Assembly: GCF_000186865.1 (NCBI RefSeq)
Contig: NW_008705576.1
Span: 585,256 to 649,255 of the forward strand
Source of the DNA: Aureococcus anophagefferens
Lineage: Eukaryota; Sar; Pelagophyceae; Pelagomonadales; Pelagomonadaceae
Length of the DNA stretch: 64,000 bases
Direction of reading: 5' to 3'
Shown: positions 20,342-31,437 of the stretch, in pieces
Position numbering within the stretch: the first letter of the stretch is position 1
Layout: the number at the start of each line of letters is the position of its first letter
Notes under the pieces: generated by a model
What the model saw: the letters and a program-made list of their open reading frames with translations, nothing else
Told to the model about the DNA's origin: nothing
The model's database searches: none
Translations under genes and position numbers: made by a program

Positions 20342-21670
20342 ATGGGTCCGTCGCCCCAGGAGTCCGCGCGCGAGGAGATGATGGCCGTCTTGAAGGCCAA
20401 CGGGAGCGCGTCGGACTACGAGAAGGCCCTGACCAAGTTCGTCGCCGCGGGCGGCTCGAGCGACGACTCCCTGGCCAAGGTCGGCGCGTCGGTCTACGGG
20501 CTGTCGCTCGCGCCCCCGGAGCCGCCGGCGAAGAAGGGCAAGGCCCCGCCGGCGGCCATCGTGCCCTTCGACTTCATGAAGCAGTTCATGAAGGACACGC
20601 TCGTCGCGTACGGCGTGCCCGAGGCCGAGGCGGAGACGAGCGCCGAGGTCCTCATCGAGGCTGACCGCCGCGGCATCGACAGCCACGGCATCGGGCGCCT
20701 CAAGCCCATCTACTGCGACCGCATGGACCAGGGCATCCTCTTCCCCCACAAGCCCATCGACGTCGTGCGCGAGTCGCCGACGTCGGCGTTGGTCGACGGC
20801 AACCTCGGCCTCGGCCTCTACGTCGGCCCCTACTGCATGAAGCTCGCCATCGAGAAGGCGAAGAAGCACGGCGTCGGCTTCGTCGTCGCCCAGAACTCGA
20901 CGCACTACGGCATCGCGGGCTACTACGCGACGATGGCGAGCGACGCGGGCTGCGTCGGCCTCACGGGCACGAACGCGCGGCCGTCCATCGCGCCGACGTT
21001 CGGCACGGAGCCCATGCTCGGCACGAACCCGCTCTGCTTCGGCATCCCGACGAAGGACGGCTTCCCCTTCTGCATCGACTGCGCGACGTCCGTGAACCAG
21101 CGCGGCAAGATCGAGAAGTACTCGCGCGACGGCAAGCCGACGCCGAAAGGCGCGGTCATCGACTCCGCGGGCGTCGAGCGCACGGACACGGACGGCATCC
21201 TCCGCGACATGCAGCTCGGCAAGTGCGCGCTGACGCCCGTCGGCGGCGCGGGCGACGACATGGGCGGCTACAAGGGCTACGGCTGGGCGACGACCGTCGA
21301 GCTCCTCTGCACGGCCTTCCAGAGCGGGCCCTTCGGCGAGGCCGTCTGCGGCATCGACCGCGCGACGGGCGCCAAGAAGCCCATGCCCCTGGGCCACTTC
21401 TTCCTCGCCATCGACATCGCGCCGCTCTGCCCCCTCGACACCTTCGAGCGCAACTCCACGAAGCTCCTCGACGCGCTCCGCGGCTCGCGCAAGTCGCCCC
21501 TCGCCGGCGGCCGCATCTGGACCGCCGGCGAGCTCGAGCACGACGCGCGCGTCGCGCGCCACGCCCAGGGCGGCCTCTCCGTGCCCTACCCGCTCCAGAA
21601 GAACATGACGGACCTCCGCGACAAGATCCCCGCGCTCAAGGCCAAGTACGCCAAGCTCCCCTTCGAGTAG
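20342..21670 (+). CDS. Malate/L-lactate/ureidoglycolate dehydrogenase (Ldh_2 family)
   Basis: The 442-residue protein is an NAD(P)-dependent 2-hydroxyacid oxidoreductase of the type 2 malate/lactate dehydrogenase family. The first ~75 residues are an Ala/Lys-rich extension. The conserved core then starts with VPFDFMKQFMKDTLVAYGV and contains ADRRGIDSHGIGRLKP (DSHG motif), AQNSTHYGIAGYYATMA (nucleotide-binding loop), MLGTNPLCFGIPT, CIDCATS and GGYKGYGWATTVELL. Intact length and motifs suggest a functional cytosolic enzyme; the substrate cannot be assigned. The ATG at 20342 is preceded by AACC and follows the GA tract. Confidence 0.9.
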   Translation: MGPSPQESAREEMMAVLKANGSASDYEKALTKFVAAGGSSDDSLAKVGASVYGLSLAPPEPPAKKGKAPPAAIVPFDFMKQFMKDTLVAYGVPEAEAETSAEVLIEADRRGIDSHGIGRLKPIYCDRMDQGILFPHKPIDVVRESPTSALVDGNLGLGLYVGPYCMKLAIEKAKKHGVGFVVAQNSTHYGIAGYYATMASDAGCVGLTGTNARPSIAPTFGTEPMLGTNPLCFGIPTKDGFPFCIDCATSVNQRGKIEKYSRDGKPTPKGAVIDSAGVERTDTDGILRDMQLGKCALTPVGGAGDDMGGYKGYGWATTVELLCTAFQSGPFGEAVCGIDRATGAKKPMPLGHFFLAIDIAPLCPLDTFERNSTKLLDALRGSRKSPLAGGRIWTAGELEHDARVARHAQGGLSVPYPLQKNMTDLRDKIPALKAKYAKLPFE

Positions 21671-21795
21671 ACTTGATTTAAGTGCGTCCGCTCGAGGGAG
21701 CGCGCGCGCGCGGACGCGTCGTCGGGCGCCGGGCGGCGCGCGTCGTCGTTGGGACCTCGCGCGCCCGCGATAGCTTCAAGTTCTTCTCGGGGTGG

Positions 21796-22980
21796 CTACT
21801 TCTTGCCGAGGCACTTGTTCTTCTTCCACTTGCAGCTCTTCTTGTGCTTCTTACAGTCCTTCTTGCTCGCGTACGACGCGCACGAAGTGCACGCCCTCTT
21901 CTTGTAGGAGCAGCCGTCCGTCTTCTTGCAGGTCTTCTTCGCGAGTTCCGAGCACGCGTCGCCGACGGAGGCGCTGCACGTCTTCTGCTTGTAGGCGCAG
22001 CCCGCGGTCTTCTTGCAGGTCTTCTTGGCGAGTCCCGCGCAGGCGTCGAGCTCGTCGTAGCCGTCGCAGTTCCCGTCCTCATCGTGTTCGATACGGTAGC
22101 CGAAGCTGAGGCAGCAGACGCTGTATTTCTCCCTGTTGTAGCCCTCGGGGACCGACGATGCGCATACGGTGTCCGCGTCGGAACAAGTGGTACACTCGTT
22201 GCAGTGGCAGCTGCACTCCTTGTCCGAGCCTTCGTAGTCCCAGCAACTCGTCGCGTCGTCGTCCGCGTACTCGTCGTCGTCGTCCGCGTACTCGAGGAGG
22301 CGCCGCCGCGACCGGGTGACGAGGTGCTCGTGGGGCACGAAGTTGTGGAGCGTCACGTGCAGCGACGCCTCGTCGTCCGCGGCCCGCGCCGCGTGGCGCG
22401 TCCCCGACGGCAGGACCAGGCCGTCGCCGGGCGCGAGCGTCACGGCTTCGCCGTCGAAGGCGAACGTCTTGGAGCCCGCGAGCTGGACCACGAGGACGTC
22501 GCCCGTGTCGGCGTGCTCCGCCAGCGCAGCCGCACCGGGCGACGAGGCGTACGCGTGCACGAGGAGGCCGCCCTCGCTGTCGGCCCGCGGGTTCGTCGGC
22601 CCGAACGGGCCCGCGAGGTCGACGATCTCCTCGGGCCAGGCGTCGCGCGCCAAGTGCTCGAACTGGAGCACGACCGACACCGGAGCCGCCGCGCGAGCGA
22701 GAGTCCCGAACGCGTCCCCCGGAAGCTTGTCCTTGAGCTCCGACACCAGAGCCTCGGCCGTGGCGTCGTCGCCAGATTTCTTGTCGCCGTCGCGGTGCAC
22801 ACGGACCAACGGGTAGGACTCGCCGACGAATGGTTCGATGATCTTCTCAGGCGCCGCCTCGGAGGGGAACAGGCCTCGCAGAACCTTGGGCCCCTCGGCG
22901 TCCTTGAAGAGATGGGGACCGACGGTCGCCGCCGACGCCGCGTGAAGGACGCCGACGAGGAAGCAGGTGCGCGCCATCAT
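21796..22980 (-). CDS. Secreted cupin/JmjC-like oxygenase with Lys/Cys-rich tail
   Basis: The protein starts at tandem ATGs (22980/22977) with a signal peptide (MMARTCFLVGVLHAASAA). The middle resembles cupin_4/JmjC oxygenases: HADTGDVLVVQLAGSKTFAF carries an HxD iron motif, and LAPGDGLVLPSGTRHAA gives the distal His. After an acidic stretch (EYADDDDEYADDD) comes a Cys-rich region of about 140 residues with repeated units such as KKTCKKTAGCAYKQKTC and KKTCKKTDGCSYKKRAC. The total is 394 residues. JmjC/cupin_4 relatives are usually nuclear or ribosomal hydroxylases, so a secreted one with a basic Cys tail is unusual. The substrate is unknown. Confidence 0.72.
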   Translation of the reverse strand: MMARTCFLVGVLHAASAATVGPHLFKDAEGPKVLRGLFPSEAAPEKIIEPFVGESYPLVRVHRDGDKKSGDDATAEALVSELKDKLPGDAFGTLARAAAPVSVVLQFEHLARDAWPEEIVDLAGPFGPTNPRADSEGGLLVHAYASSPGAAALAEHADTGDVLVVQLAGSKTFAFDGEAVTLAPGDGLVLPSGTRHAARAADDEASLHVTLHNFVPHEHLVTRSRRRLLEYADDDDEYADDDATSCWDYEGSDKECSCHCNECTTCSDADTVCASSVPEGYNREKYSVCCLSFGYRIEHDEDGNCDGYDELDACAGLAKKTCKKTAGCAYKQKTCSASVGDACSELAKKTCKKTDGCSYKKRACTSCASYASKKDCKKHKKSCKWKKNKCLGKK

Positions 22981-23129
22981 TGTTCGTCGATTGGTGTAGC
23001 TTGTCCGACGAGCGCGAGACGCTTTGTGGGAGTGGAGGAGCGGCGTTCTATGCTGCGCGCGCGTACGTCGGTGGGTGTCGGGTTGCCGCTTTTCCAAGCA
23101 ATCGTGCTCGACCACAAAGCGTGATCTCG

Positions 23130-23318
23130 CTAAGATACCCGCAAGCCGCGCTCAAGTACGCCAAGCTCGGTGGAGATGTGGGACATCTTCGCCGCGAGGC
23201 CCGCCTTCTCCACGGCCGCGACGGAGTCGCCGCCGCCGATGATCGTGATCGCGGATTCGTTCGCGGCGAGCGCGTCCGCGACGCCGAACGTGCCCTTAGG
23301 AAACACCGGCTTCGTTGA
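23130..23318 (-). pseudogene. Phosphoglycerate kinase fragment
   Basis: A minus-strand frame encodes [14 protein letters not shown], then [19 protein letters not shown] and AKMSHIST, which is the C-terminal nucleotide-binding region of phosphoglycerate kinase. It breaks off where GGGASLE should follow and runs into ELGVLERGL and a stop. Only about 50 codons are present, between the VWA gene's stop (23321) and the next start. The sequence before KGTF looks like a splice acceptor (TTTCCTAAG), so this may be one relocated exon. The broken end (GCGCTCAAG, TACGCCAAGCTC) also resembles the end of the 20342 dehydrogenase gene. Confidence 0.72.
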
Positions 23319-23320
23319 AC

Positions 23321-24748
23321 TTACGCGTACTTCCCCAGAGCCTTGCCCTTGTTCCACGCGCGGGCGATGGCGTCCTCGGTCACGTAGTCGTCGGTGAGCT
23401 CGACTTCCGGCGCCGCGTCCTCCGCGACCTCCGGCGCGGAGCGGAAGAGCCGCAGGTCGGCGGAGCCGGACCGAAAGAGCCCCGCGGACGACCGCGCGCG
23501 CCCGAGCGGCGCCGGCGGCGGCGGCGGCGCGGCGGCGGCGTAGAGCGCCTTCGCCTCCGACAGCGTCGCCGCCCCGGTCACGACGTCGTCGTCCGCGAGG
23601 GCCGAGTGGACGATGGACCGCCGCGACCTACAAAATGCGGTGTCGTGTTCCCGGTCAAAGTCTCCCGAAAATCGTCTCGGCCGCGGGACCCCGGCCGCGA
23701 CTTCGTCGTCTTCGAGAGCCGCTCGAAGACGGACTTGCGCACGTCCGCGTCGGAGACCGTCGCGTCGGACGCCCGGAGCTCCTCCGTGATTTCTTGAATT
23801 CGCGGCAGCAGCGCGTCGAGGTCCATCTCCTCGAGGGACGCGCCGATGACGACGTCCGCGAGGTTCGCCGCGGAGCGCATGGCGACGGCGCGGCCGTTCG
23901 TCCGCTTCGCCGCCGCGGAGAAGAAGGCCGCCGCCGCGCGGTCGCGGCCGGGGACGACGGAATGGACCGTGGCGCCCTTCTGCGCGAGCAGCGCGAGCTG
24001 CTCGAAGGGGTCCGCGCCGCCGGGGTCGCCGTCCGGGAACGCGTCGCCGCCGCCGGCGAGGCCGTGGGGCGGCGCGTCGGCGATGAGGATGACGACCTTC
24101 GTGGCCTCCGGCCGCCAGTCGCAGGCGAGCGTCTCCGCGAGGGCCTACGAAGCGCGTCGGTGACGATTATTCATCGTTTTTCCGGTCAAAATATCTCAAA
24201 ATTAGCACAGCCGCAGGACGCTGGCGAGGGCCGTGCCCACGGCCTCGGGCGTGTCGCCGCCGCCGGACGCCGCGAGACCCGCGAGGCGCCGGCGCATCTC
24301 GCCGACCTCGCGCGTGAAGCCTACGACGCGCGACGATCGTCCGTCGGTTCCGCGGCCCCATGTCCCGAAGGTCGTCGCGGGGCGCCGGCGGCGCGCCGAA
24401 GCTCCTGGTCACGAAGGTCGTGTCCTCCGGCGGGTGGTCGCGGTAGGCGACCAGACCGAATCGCAGGTCGAAGCGCTGGCCGTCGCGGCTCACGAGCCGC
24501 TCCGTGATCGCTTCGATGTTCTCCTTCGCGCCGTCGATGTAGGCGCCCATGCTCCCCGTGACGTCGAGCGTGAACACGAGGTCGAGCTTGCTCGAGTCGC
24601 CCTGCGCCGCGACGCGGCCCGCGGTGGCGTCGGGCAGCGCGCGGCGGTGCCGGCGCCAGCCGCCCCAGACGAGGCAGGCGGCGAAGAGGCCGAACTTCCA
24701 GCGGCGCCGGGACTCCGCCTCGGAGCGGTGCAGCGGCAGCGCGCCCAT
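23321..24748 (-). CDS. von Willebrand factor A domain protein (alpha-kinase/VWA type), 4 exons
   Basis: Exons on the minus strand: 24748-24403, 24320-24232, 24144-23702 and 23627-23321, in phase, 394 residues. A short N-terminus with a hydrophobic stretch ([15 protein letters not shown]) precedes the VWA domain. [18 protein letters not shown] has the DxTGS metal-binding (MIDAS) motif. [13 protein letters not shown] is followed, after splicing, by [17 protein letters not shown] and [15 protein letters not shown], as in VwkA-type proteins, and then [12 protein letters not shown]. The C-terminal ~130 residues are helical and Pro-rich with no kinase domain. The start is the first ATG continuous with the domain; a 5' exon ending after TTTTCAATTTGCAG (about 24815) is possible. 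Splicing of two family C introners is needed to read the domain. Confidence 0.78.
23628..23701 (-). mobile_element. Introner family C (74 nt), GT-AG intron of VWA gene
   Basis: The perfect 8-bp target copies (GTCGCGGC on the minus strand) are at 23694-23701 and 23620-23627. The interior has GACGATTTTCGGGAGACTTT and the end is TTTTGTAG. Phase 2. Confidence 0.88.
24145..24231 (-). mobile_element. Introner family C (87 nt), GC-AG intron of VWA gene
   Basis: Perfect 8-bp target copies (GCCCTCGC on the minus strand) lie at 24224-24231 and 24137-24144. The element begins CAGCGTCCTGCGG and ends CTTCGTAG. Phase 0, restoring [12 protein letters not shown]. Confidence 0.9.
24321..24402 (-). other. GC-AG intron in VWA gene, possibly an old introner
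   Basis: Removing 82 nt joins VTRS to FTREVGEM, the expected VWA sequence. Donor GCTTCGGC and post-acceptor GCTTCACG share five bases, so it may be a decayed family C insertion. The end GTCGTAG is family C-like. Confidence 0.75.
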
Positions 24749-24824
24749 GCTCCCTGTTGTCGAGGAGGCTGCCCGGCACAAGCTTCTCGAGCAAGTTCTC
24801 GAGCCCGCGCTTCTGCAAATTGAA

Positions 24825-24851
24825 AAGTTCAAGTTCCGTAAAGTTGAACTT
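24825..24851. repeat. 8-bp inverted repeat upstream of VWA start
   Basis: AAGTTCAA (24825-24832) and TTGAACTT (24844-24851) are perfect inverted arms 11 bp apart in an AT-rich patch between the VWA and CenH3 genes. This is a candidate regulatory site. Confidence 0.4.
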
Positions 24852-24964
24852 ATGCGCCCCGGAGAGGCGCTACCCCCGCGCCGGGCTATCGTCCACACGA
24901 CCTTACCGGGGTCCACAGTGGGGCGGCGCCACCCTTCTGGCGCGCCGCCCGCGCCTCGGCGCGC

Positions 24965-25429
24965 CTACTCGCGGCCGCGGCCGCGGATTCGTCGCGCGAG
25001 CTGGATGTCCTTGACCATGATGGTCACGCGCTTCCCGTGGATCGCGCAGAGGTTGGCGTCCTCGAAGAGCTGGACAACGTGGGCCTCGGTCGCCTCCTGG
25101 AGCGCGGAGATCGCCGACGCTTGCCTGCGGGGGCGCGCGCGATCGACGTCGCGCCGCGCCGCGCGCGCGCGCGCGCGGTCGATGGATGGACGCCGCGGGA
25201 CGCGCCACCGGAACTCGGCGTTGCCGGTTTCATCGTTGCAGATCTCGCGCACGAGCCGCGCGAACGGCAGCTTGCGGATGAGCAGCTCCGTGCTCCGCTG
25301 GTAGACGCGGATCTCCTGGAGCGCCTTCTGTCCCGGGCGCTTCCGGTGCTTCCGGCGCGGCGTCGTCGGGGGCGGCGTGCCCGGGCCCGTGGTCGTGCGA
25401 ACGCGGGGTGTTTGCTTTGAGCGCGCCAT
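24965..25429 (-). CDS. Centromeric histone H3 (CenH3/CENP-A-like), 2 exons
   Basis: Exons 25429-25206 and 25124-24965 give 127 residues. The tail ([17 protein letters not shown]...) starts like H3 but soon diverges. The fold region is clear: alpha[21 protein letters not shown], helix 1 [10 protein letters not shown], helix 2 [19 protein letters not shown], and the H3 C-terminus [20 protein letters not shown]. Between helices 1 and 2 the sequence [18 protein letters not shown] is two residues longer than in canonical H3 and has Trp where H3 has Gln. A longer loop 1 and FRW are typical of CENP-A. It would mark centromeric nucleosomes. Only one copy is seen and it has an intron, unlike replication-dependent H3. 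Confidence 0.87.
   Translation of the reverse strand: MARSKQTPRVRTTTGPGTPPPTTPRRKHRKRPGQKALQEIRVYQRSTELLIRKLPFARLVREICNDETGNAEFRWRVPRRPSIDRARARAARRDVDRARPRRQASAISALQEATEAHVVQLFEDANLCAIHGKRVTIMVKDIQLARRIRGRGRE
25125..25205 (-). other. GC-AG intron in CenH3
   Basis: Removing these 81 nt (donor GCGCGTCC, acceptor CCCCGCAG) joins EFRW to [10 protein letters not shown], exactly the histone-fold sequence. No target duplication is evident. Without it the loop would gain 27 Arg-rich residues. Confidence 0.85.
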
Positions 25430-27767
<2,338 letters not shown>

Positions 27768-27857
27768 GCGCGCGCGCCGGCCCGCCTCTCCCGCCCCCGC
27801 CCCCTGCCCCGGTCGCGCGTCGCGTTAGGACCACTCTGACACAGCGCCGCGCGCGCG

Positions 27858-28616
27858 TCAGTCGCTCGAGACGACGGAGACGACGCAGTACTCGGGCGGC
27901 GGCACGGGGGGGCTCGCGCCCGTGGGGTTCGCGCTGTCGCGGACGAGCACGAAGCCGTCGTCCTGCGCGTCCTCGTCGTCGGCGCGCGGCGGCGGCGGGG
28001 GCGCCGCGCTCGCCGCGAGCTTCCGCTGCCGCTCGGCCTCGACGGCGCCGAGGCGGTGCCGCAGCTCGTCGTAGTCGGCGGTCTTGCGCGCGAGCTCCGC
28101 CGCCGTCTTCGCGTGCTGCTCCGCGAGGAGGCGCGTCTCGATCTCCGCCTTGGTGCGGTACTGCTCGAGCTGGTGCCGCAGCTCCTCGACGGCCGCGCCG
28201 TCGCCGGAACCGCCGCCGCCGTCGACGGCGGGCGCGGAGTCGTCGTCGACGGACAGCCTCCGGAGCACGGGGCCCAGGGCGCCCTCGCCACCGGGCTCCT
28301 CCTGCTGCTGCTCGAGGAACTCGTCGCAGTTCCGGTCGATGAAGTCGAGCGCGGCGACGGCCGCGTCCCGGACCTGGCCCAGCCGCGCGAAGACCTAGGA
28401 AACGGCGCGTGGTCCGGGGATGTTTCTCCCCGGGGTTTCCGAACGCCGGCGTCGCGCGCGCTCCCCGAGGCGCGGTCCCTCCTCCTCGGCGCGCGCGGCG
28501 TCCGCGTCGAGGCAGGATCCGGCGGCCTTCTCTCCGTCCGCCAGGCCGCTCTGCCGGGGCTTCGACGCCTCGTCCGCGCACTCGGCGTGCGCGTAGATCG
28601 TGTCGTTGATATCCAT
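27858..28616 (-). CDS. Hypothetical coiled-coil protein, 2 exons (tentative)
   Basis: I do not recognise the family. Exon 1 (28616-28458) starts MDINDTIYAHAECADEASK. Exon 2 (28394-27858) starts VFARLGQVRDAAVAALDF and contains a coiled coil (AAVEELRHQLEQYRTKAEIE to GAVEAERQRKLA), then a Pro/Ala stretch, and ends EYCVVSVVSSD. The acceptor TTTCCTAG (28395) is clear. The GC donor at 28457 is chosen only because it keeps phase 0, giving 231 residues. The protein is acidic, with no signal peptide or membrane segment. Confidence 0.5.
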
Positions 28617-28848
28617 GGCGTCCTCGGGTGGCGGGACGCTGGAGCCAGCTACACTTCTTCGGCCAGTTCGTCGAGTTTGTCGAGACAAGCTTTGTTCAGA
28701 GCGCATCCTCAAGCTGAATATCAACGAGCCGTTTGTAGTGCTCGTGCCGACAAGATCACCCTGATGAGAAGCATGGATCCGCGGGCTGCCTCGGTGAGAT
28801 CCCGGTTTATTTCCCAGACGATGATGCTCTGACCGGCCGCGATTCGCC

Positions 28849-31395
28849 ATGGCCGCCTTCGTGCCCTACCTGGGCGACATCCAGCTCTGCGGGACGAACG
28901 CGCCCGCGCCGGACGGCGGCGCCCCGGCGTACGCGCCCGCGCCGGACGGCGGCGCCCCGGCGTCGCCGAGCCTGCGGTCGGCGCGCGTGGGCCCCCTCGT
29001 GCTCGCCGAGGAGGAGGCGGCGTCGCCGGCGGTCGCGGCGGCCGTGCCCGAGGACGTGGTCCTCGACGCCATCGCGGCGCTGGAGCGGTCGCTCCAGGCG
29101 CAGGTGGGCCTGCTCGGGCGGCTCCTGAGCCACAGCCGGCCGTCGACGCTCGCGGCGGCGGCGGCGCCGCTCGAGAACATCAGCCGGGCCGTCGGCGAGC
29201 GGCTCGCGGCCTTCAACCACGGCGACTTCAGCGAGAAGTGGGTCGACGCGGCGCCGGCGAGCAGCGTTCCGGGCGGCGCGCCGGCCTGGTCGCCGGGCGC
29301 GCTGAGCCCCTCCGGCGACGGCGAGTACGCCGCGGGCGCGGCGGCCGCGGGCGTGCTGCTGGAGACGCCGGGCCCCGACGGCCGCGCGCGGCCCAAGGCG
29401 ACGCCGCGCAAGTCCATCGCCTTCCTGAAGCGCACCATGTCGCGGCTGCGGCGGTCCGTCAAGGAGTTGCCCGATAATACGGCCGTCGCGCTCGGCATCA
29501 AGCGGGACCGCGTCCGCGACCTCGTGCAGGAGGCCATGCTCCGGTCGACGAACGGCAAGTGCTCCTGGGCCTTTGGGATCTGGTCCCGGGCCTACCTGCG
29601 GGAGCGCTACGAGGAGCGGCGCGCGGAGAAGGGCTGGGTCGCCATCGCGCTCGAGGGCGGCGGCCTGCCGTGGTCCCAGGTCGACCCGGACGCGGCGCCG
29701 TCCAAGGGGACGCGCGCCGTCTACATGATCTCGTCGAACTCGGCCTTCTCCATCGCCTGGACGCTGCTCAACGCCGTGTTCCTGCTCTACATCCTGCTGA
29801 TGATCCCCCTGGAGGCGTCGTTCCTCCCGAGGCAGACGCGCGGCTCCGCGCTCTGGGGCATCGACCGCTTCCTCGACGCGGCGTTCATCTACGACATCAC
29901 GGTGAACTTCCGCACGGGCTACTACGCGTCCATGACCGACGACGCGCCGGAGGTGCTCGACCTGCGCAAGTGTGCGAACCGCTACCTCCGGAGCTGGTTC
30001 CTCCTCGACTTCGTGTCGTCGATGCCGCCGGTCATCGAGGCCATCATGTCCGTCGCGACCAAGGGGTCGTCGAACTCGGTCAACGCGCTGCGGGCGCTCA
30101 AGGTGCTGAAGATCGGCCGCGTCTTCCGCGTCTTCAAGGTCGTCCGCGTGTCGTCCGTGCTCCAGGGCGACTCCGCGGCGGCCGAGGCCGTCGAGAACTT
30201 CTTCATCTCGTCGGCGTCCCAGTTCGTCGGCAACGCCTTCTCCATCCTGGTCACGGCCGTGCTCATCGCCCACCTCCTCGCCTGCGGCATGGGGCTCTCC
30301 GGCGACGGGTGGTTCAAGACGTACGAGTGCGCGGACGACGACGGCGCCGCGGGCGACGACTGCTTCATGGAGAAGTCCTGGAAGAAGCGCTACCTCATGG
30401 CCTTCTACTGGTCCATCACGACCATGTCGAGCGTGGGCTACGGCGACGTGACGCCCGCGTCCGACGGCGAGCGCGCGTACAACGTTCTCGCGATGGTCTT
30501 CGGCGTCGCGTTCTACTCGGGGCAGGACAAGGGTGATTCAACGTCGCTTCAACGTGAGTGTTCCGCGCGCGCGCGTTCCGAAAAAAAGCATCCATGCTTC
30601 GAAGCCGTTCCGAGAGATGATCGCTCGTCCAAAAATCAGCCGAAACGAGCGGAAAACGACCGAGATAGGAGCCTTTGAAGTTGGGAATTTCGCACCCTTT
30701 TCCTGCCCAGGTTCTACTCCTACATCATCGGCGTCATCTCGTCGTTGGTGCTCCAGAAGGACGCGAAGAACGCCAAGTACTTCGAGAAGATGGAGTCCGT
30801 GTCGAACTGGATCACGCACCACAATCTGGACATCAAGATGCGGCGCCGCATCCGCACGGCGCTGCGGACGTACTACGAGTCCAAGTCGGCCATCGACGAG
30901 CGCGAGATCCTGGCGAACCTGAGCCCGGGCCTCCAGCAGGAGCTCTCGTCGACGCTGCTGAGCGGCGCGGTCTACTCCCACCCGCTCTTCGCGAAGCTGC
31001 CCCAGGGCGCCGTCTGGAAGATCGTCATCATCCTGCAGCGCGACGCGACGCGCGCGGGCGCGTCCGTCATCGCGAGCGGCATGCCCACGTCGTCGCTCTA
31101 CTTCCTCAACGACGGCTACTGCGACCTCGAGTGCTGGGAGATCTCCGGGGCCACGGGCACGCCGGAGAAGAAGCGCTTCATCATCAACGAGGGGTCGTCC
31201 TTCGGCGAGTACGCCGTCCTCGGCCTCTACCCGACGTCCATGGTCACCGTGACGACGCGGACGGCCTGCGTCTTCGACCGCATCCAGCAGGACGCGCTCT
31301 TCGACACCTTCGCGGGGCTGCCCGAGGCCATCGCCTCCATGAAGGCCCGCATCCGCCACGTCGCCACGAACGGCTGCCGGATTATGTACCACTAA
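28849..31395 (+). CDS. Cyclic-nucleotide-binding voltage-gated K+ channel (HCN/EAG/AKT type)
   Basis: Exons 28849-30509 and 30711-31395 encode 781 residues. A low-complexity N-terminus (~230 residues) precedes S1 (FSIAWTLLNAVFLLYILLM, about 297), S2-S3, and a positively charged S4 (ALRALKVLKIGRVFRVFKVV, about 412). The pore helix and filter are MSSVGYGDVTP (about 524), so K+ selectivity is expected. S6 is VFGVAFYSYIIGVISSLV, created by splicing. A C-linker (NWITHHNLDIKMRRRIRTAL) and a CNB domain (GASVIASGMPTSSLYFL, FGEYAVLGLYPTSMVTV) follow. The phosphate-binding cassette lacks the usual Arg-Ala, so cyclic-nucleotide control is uncertain. The intron lies inside S6. Confidence 0.9.
30510..30710 (+). 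mobile_element. Introner family A, sense orientation, GT-AG intron
   Basis: Perfect target copies GTTCTACTC precede the element and follow the CTGCCCAG acceptor. The element begins GGGCAGGACAAGGGTGATTC. Phase 2; splicing restores FGVAFYSYIIG in helix S6. Confidence 0.93.
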
Positions 31396-31437
31396 GCGTA
31401 GAAAGAATACGAGGGCGCGGGGGCGGCGCGCCGCGGC

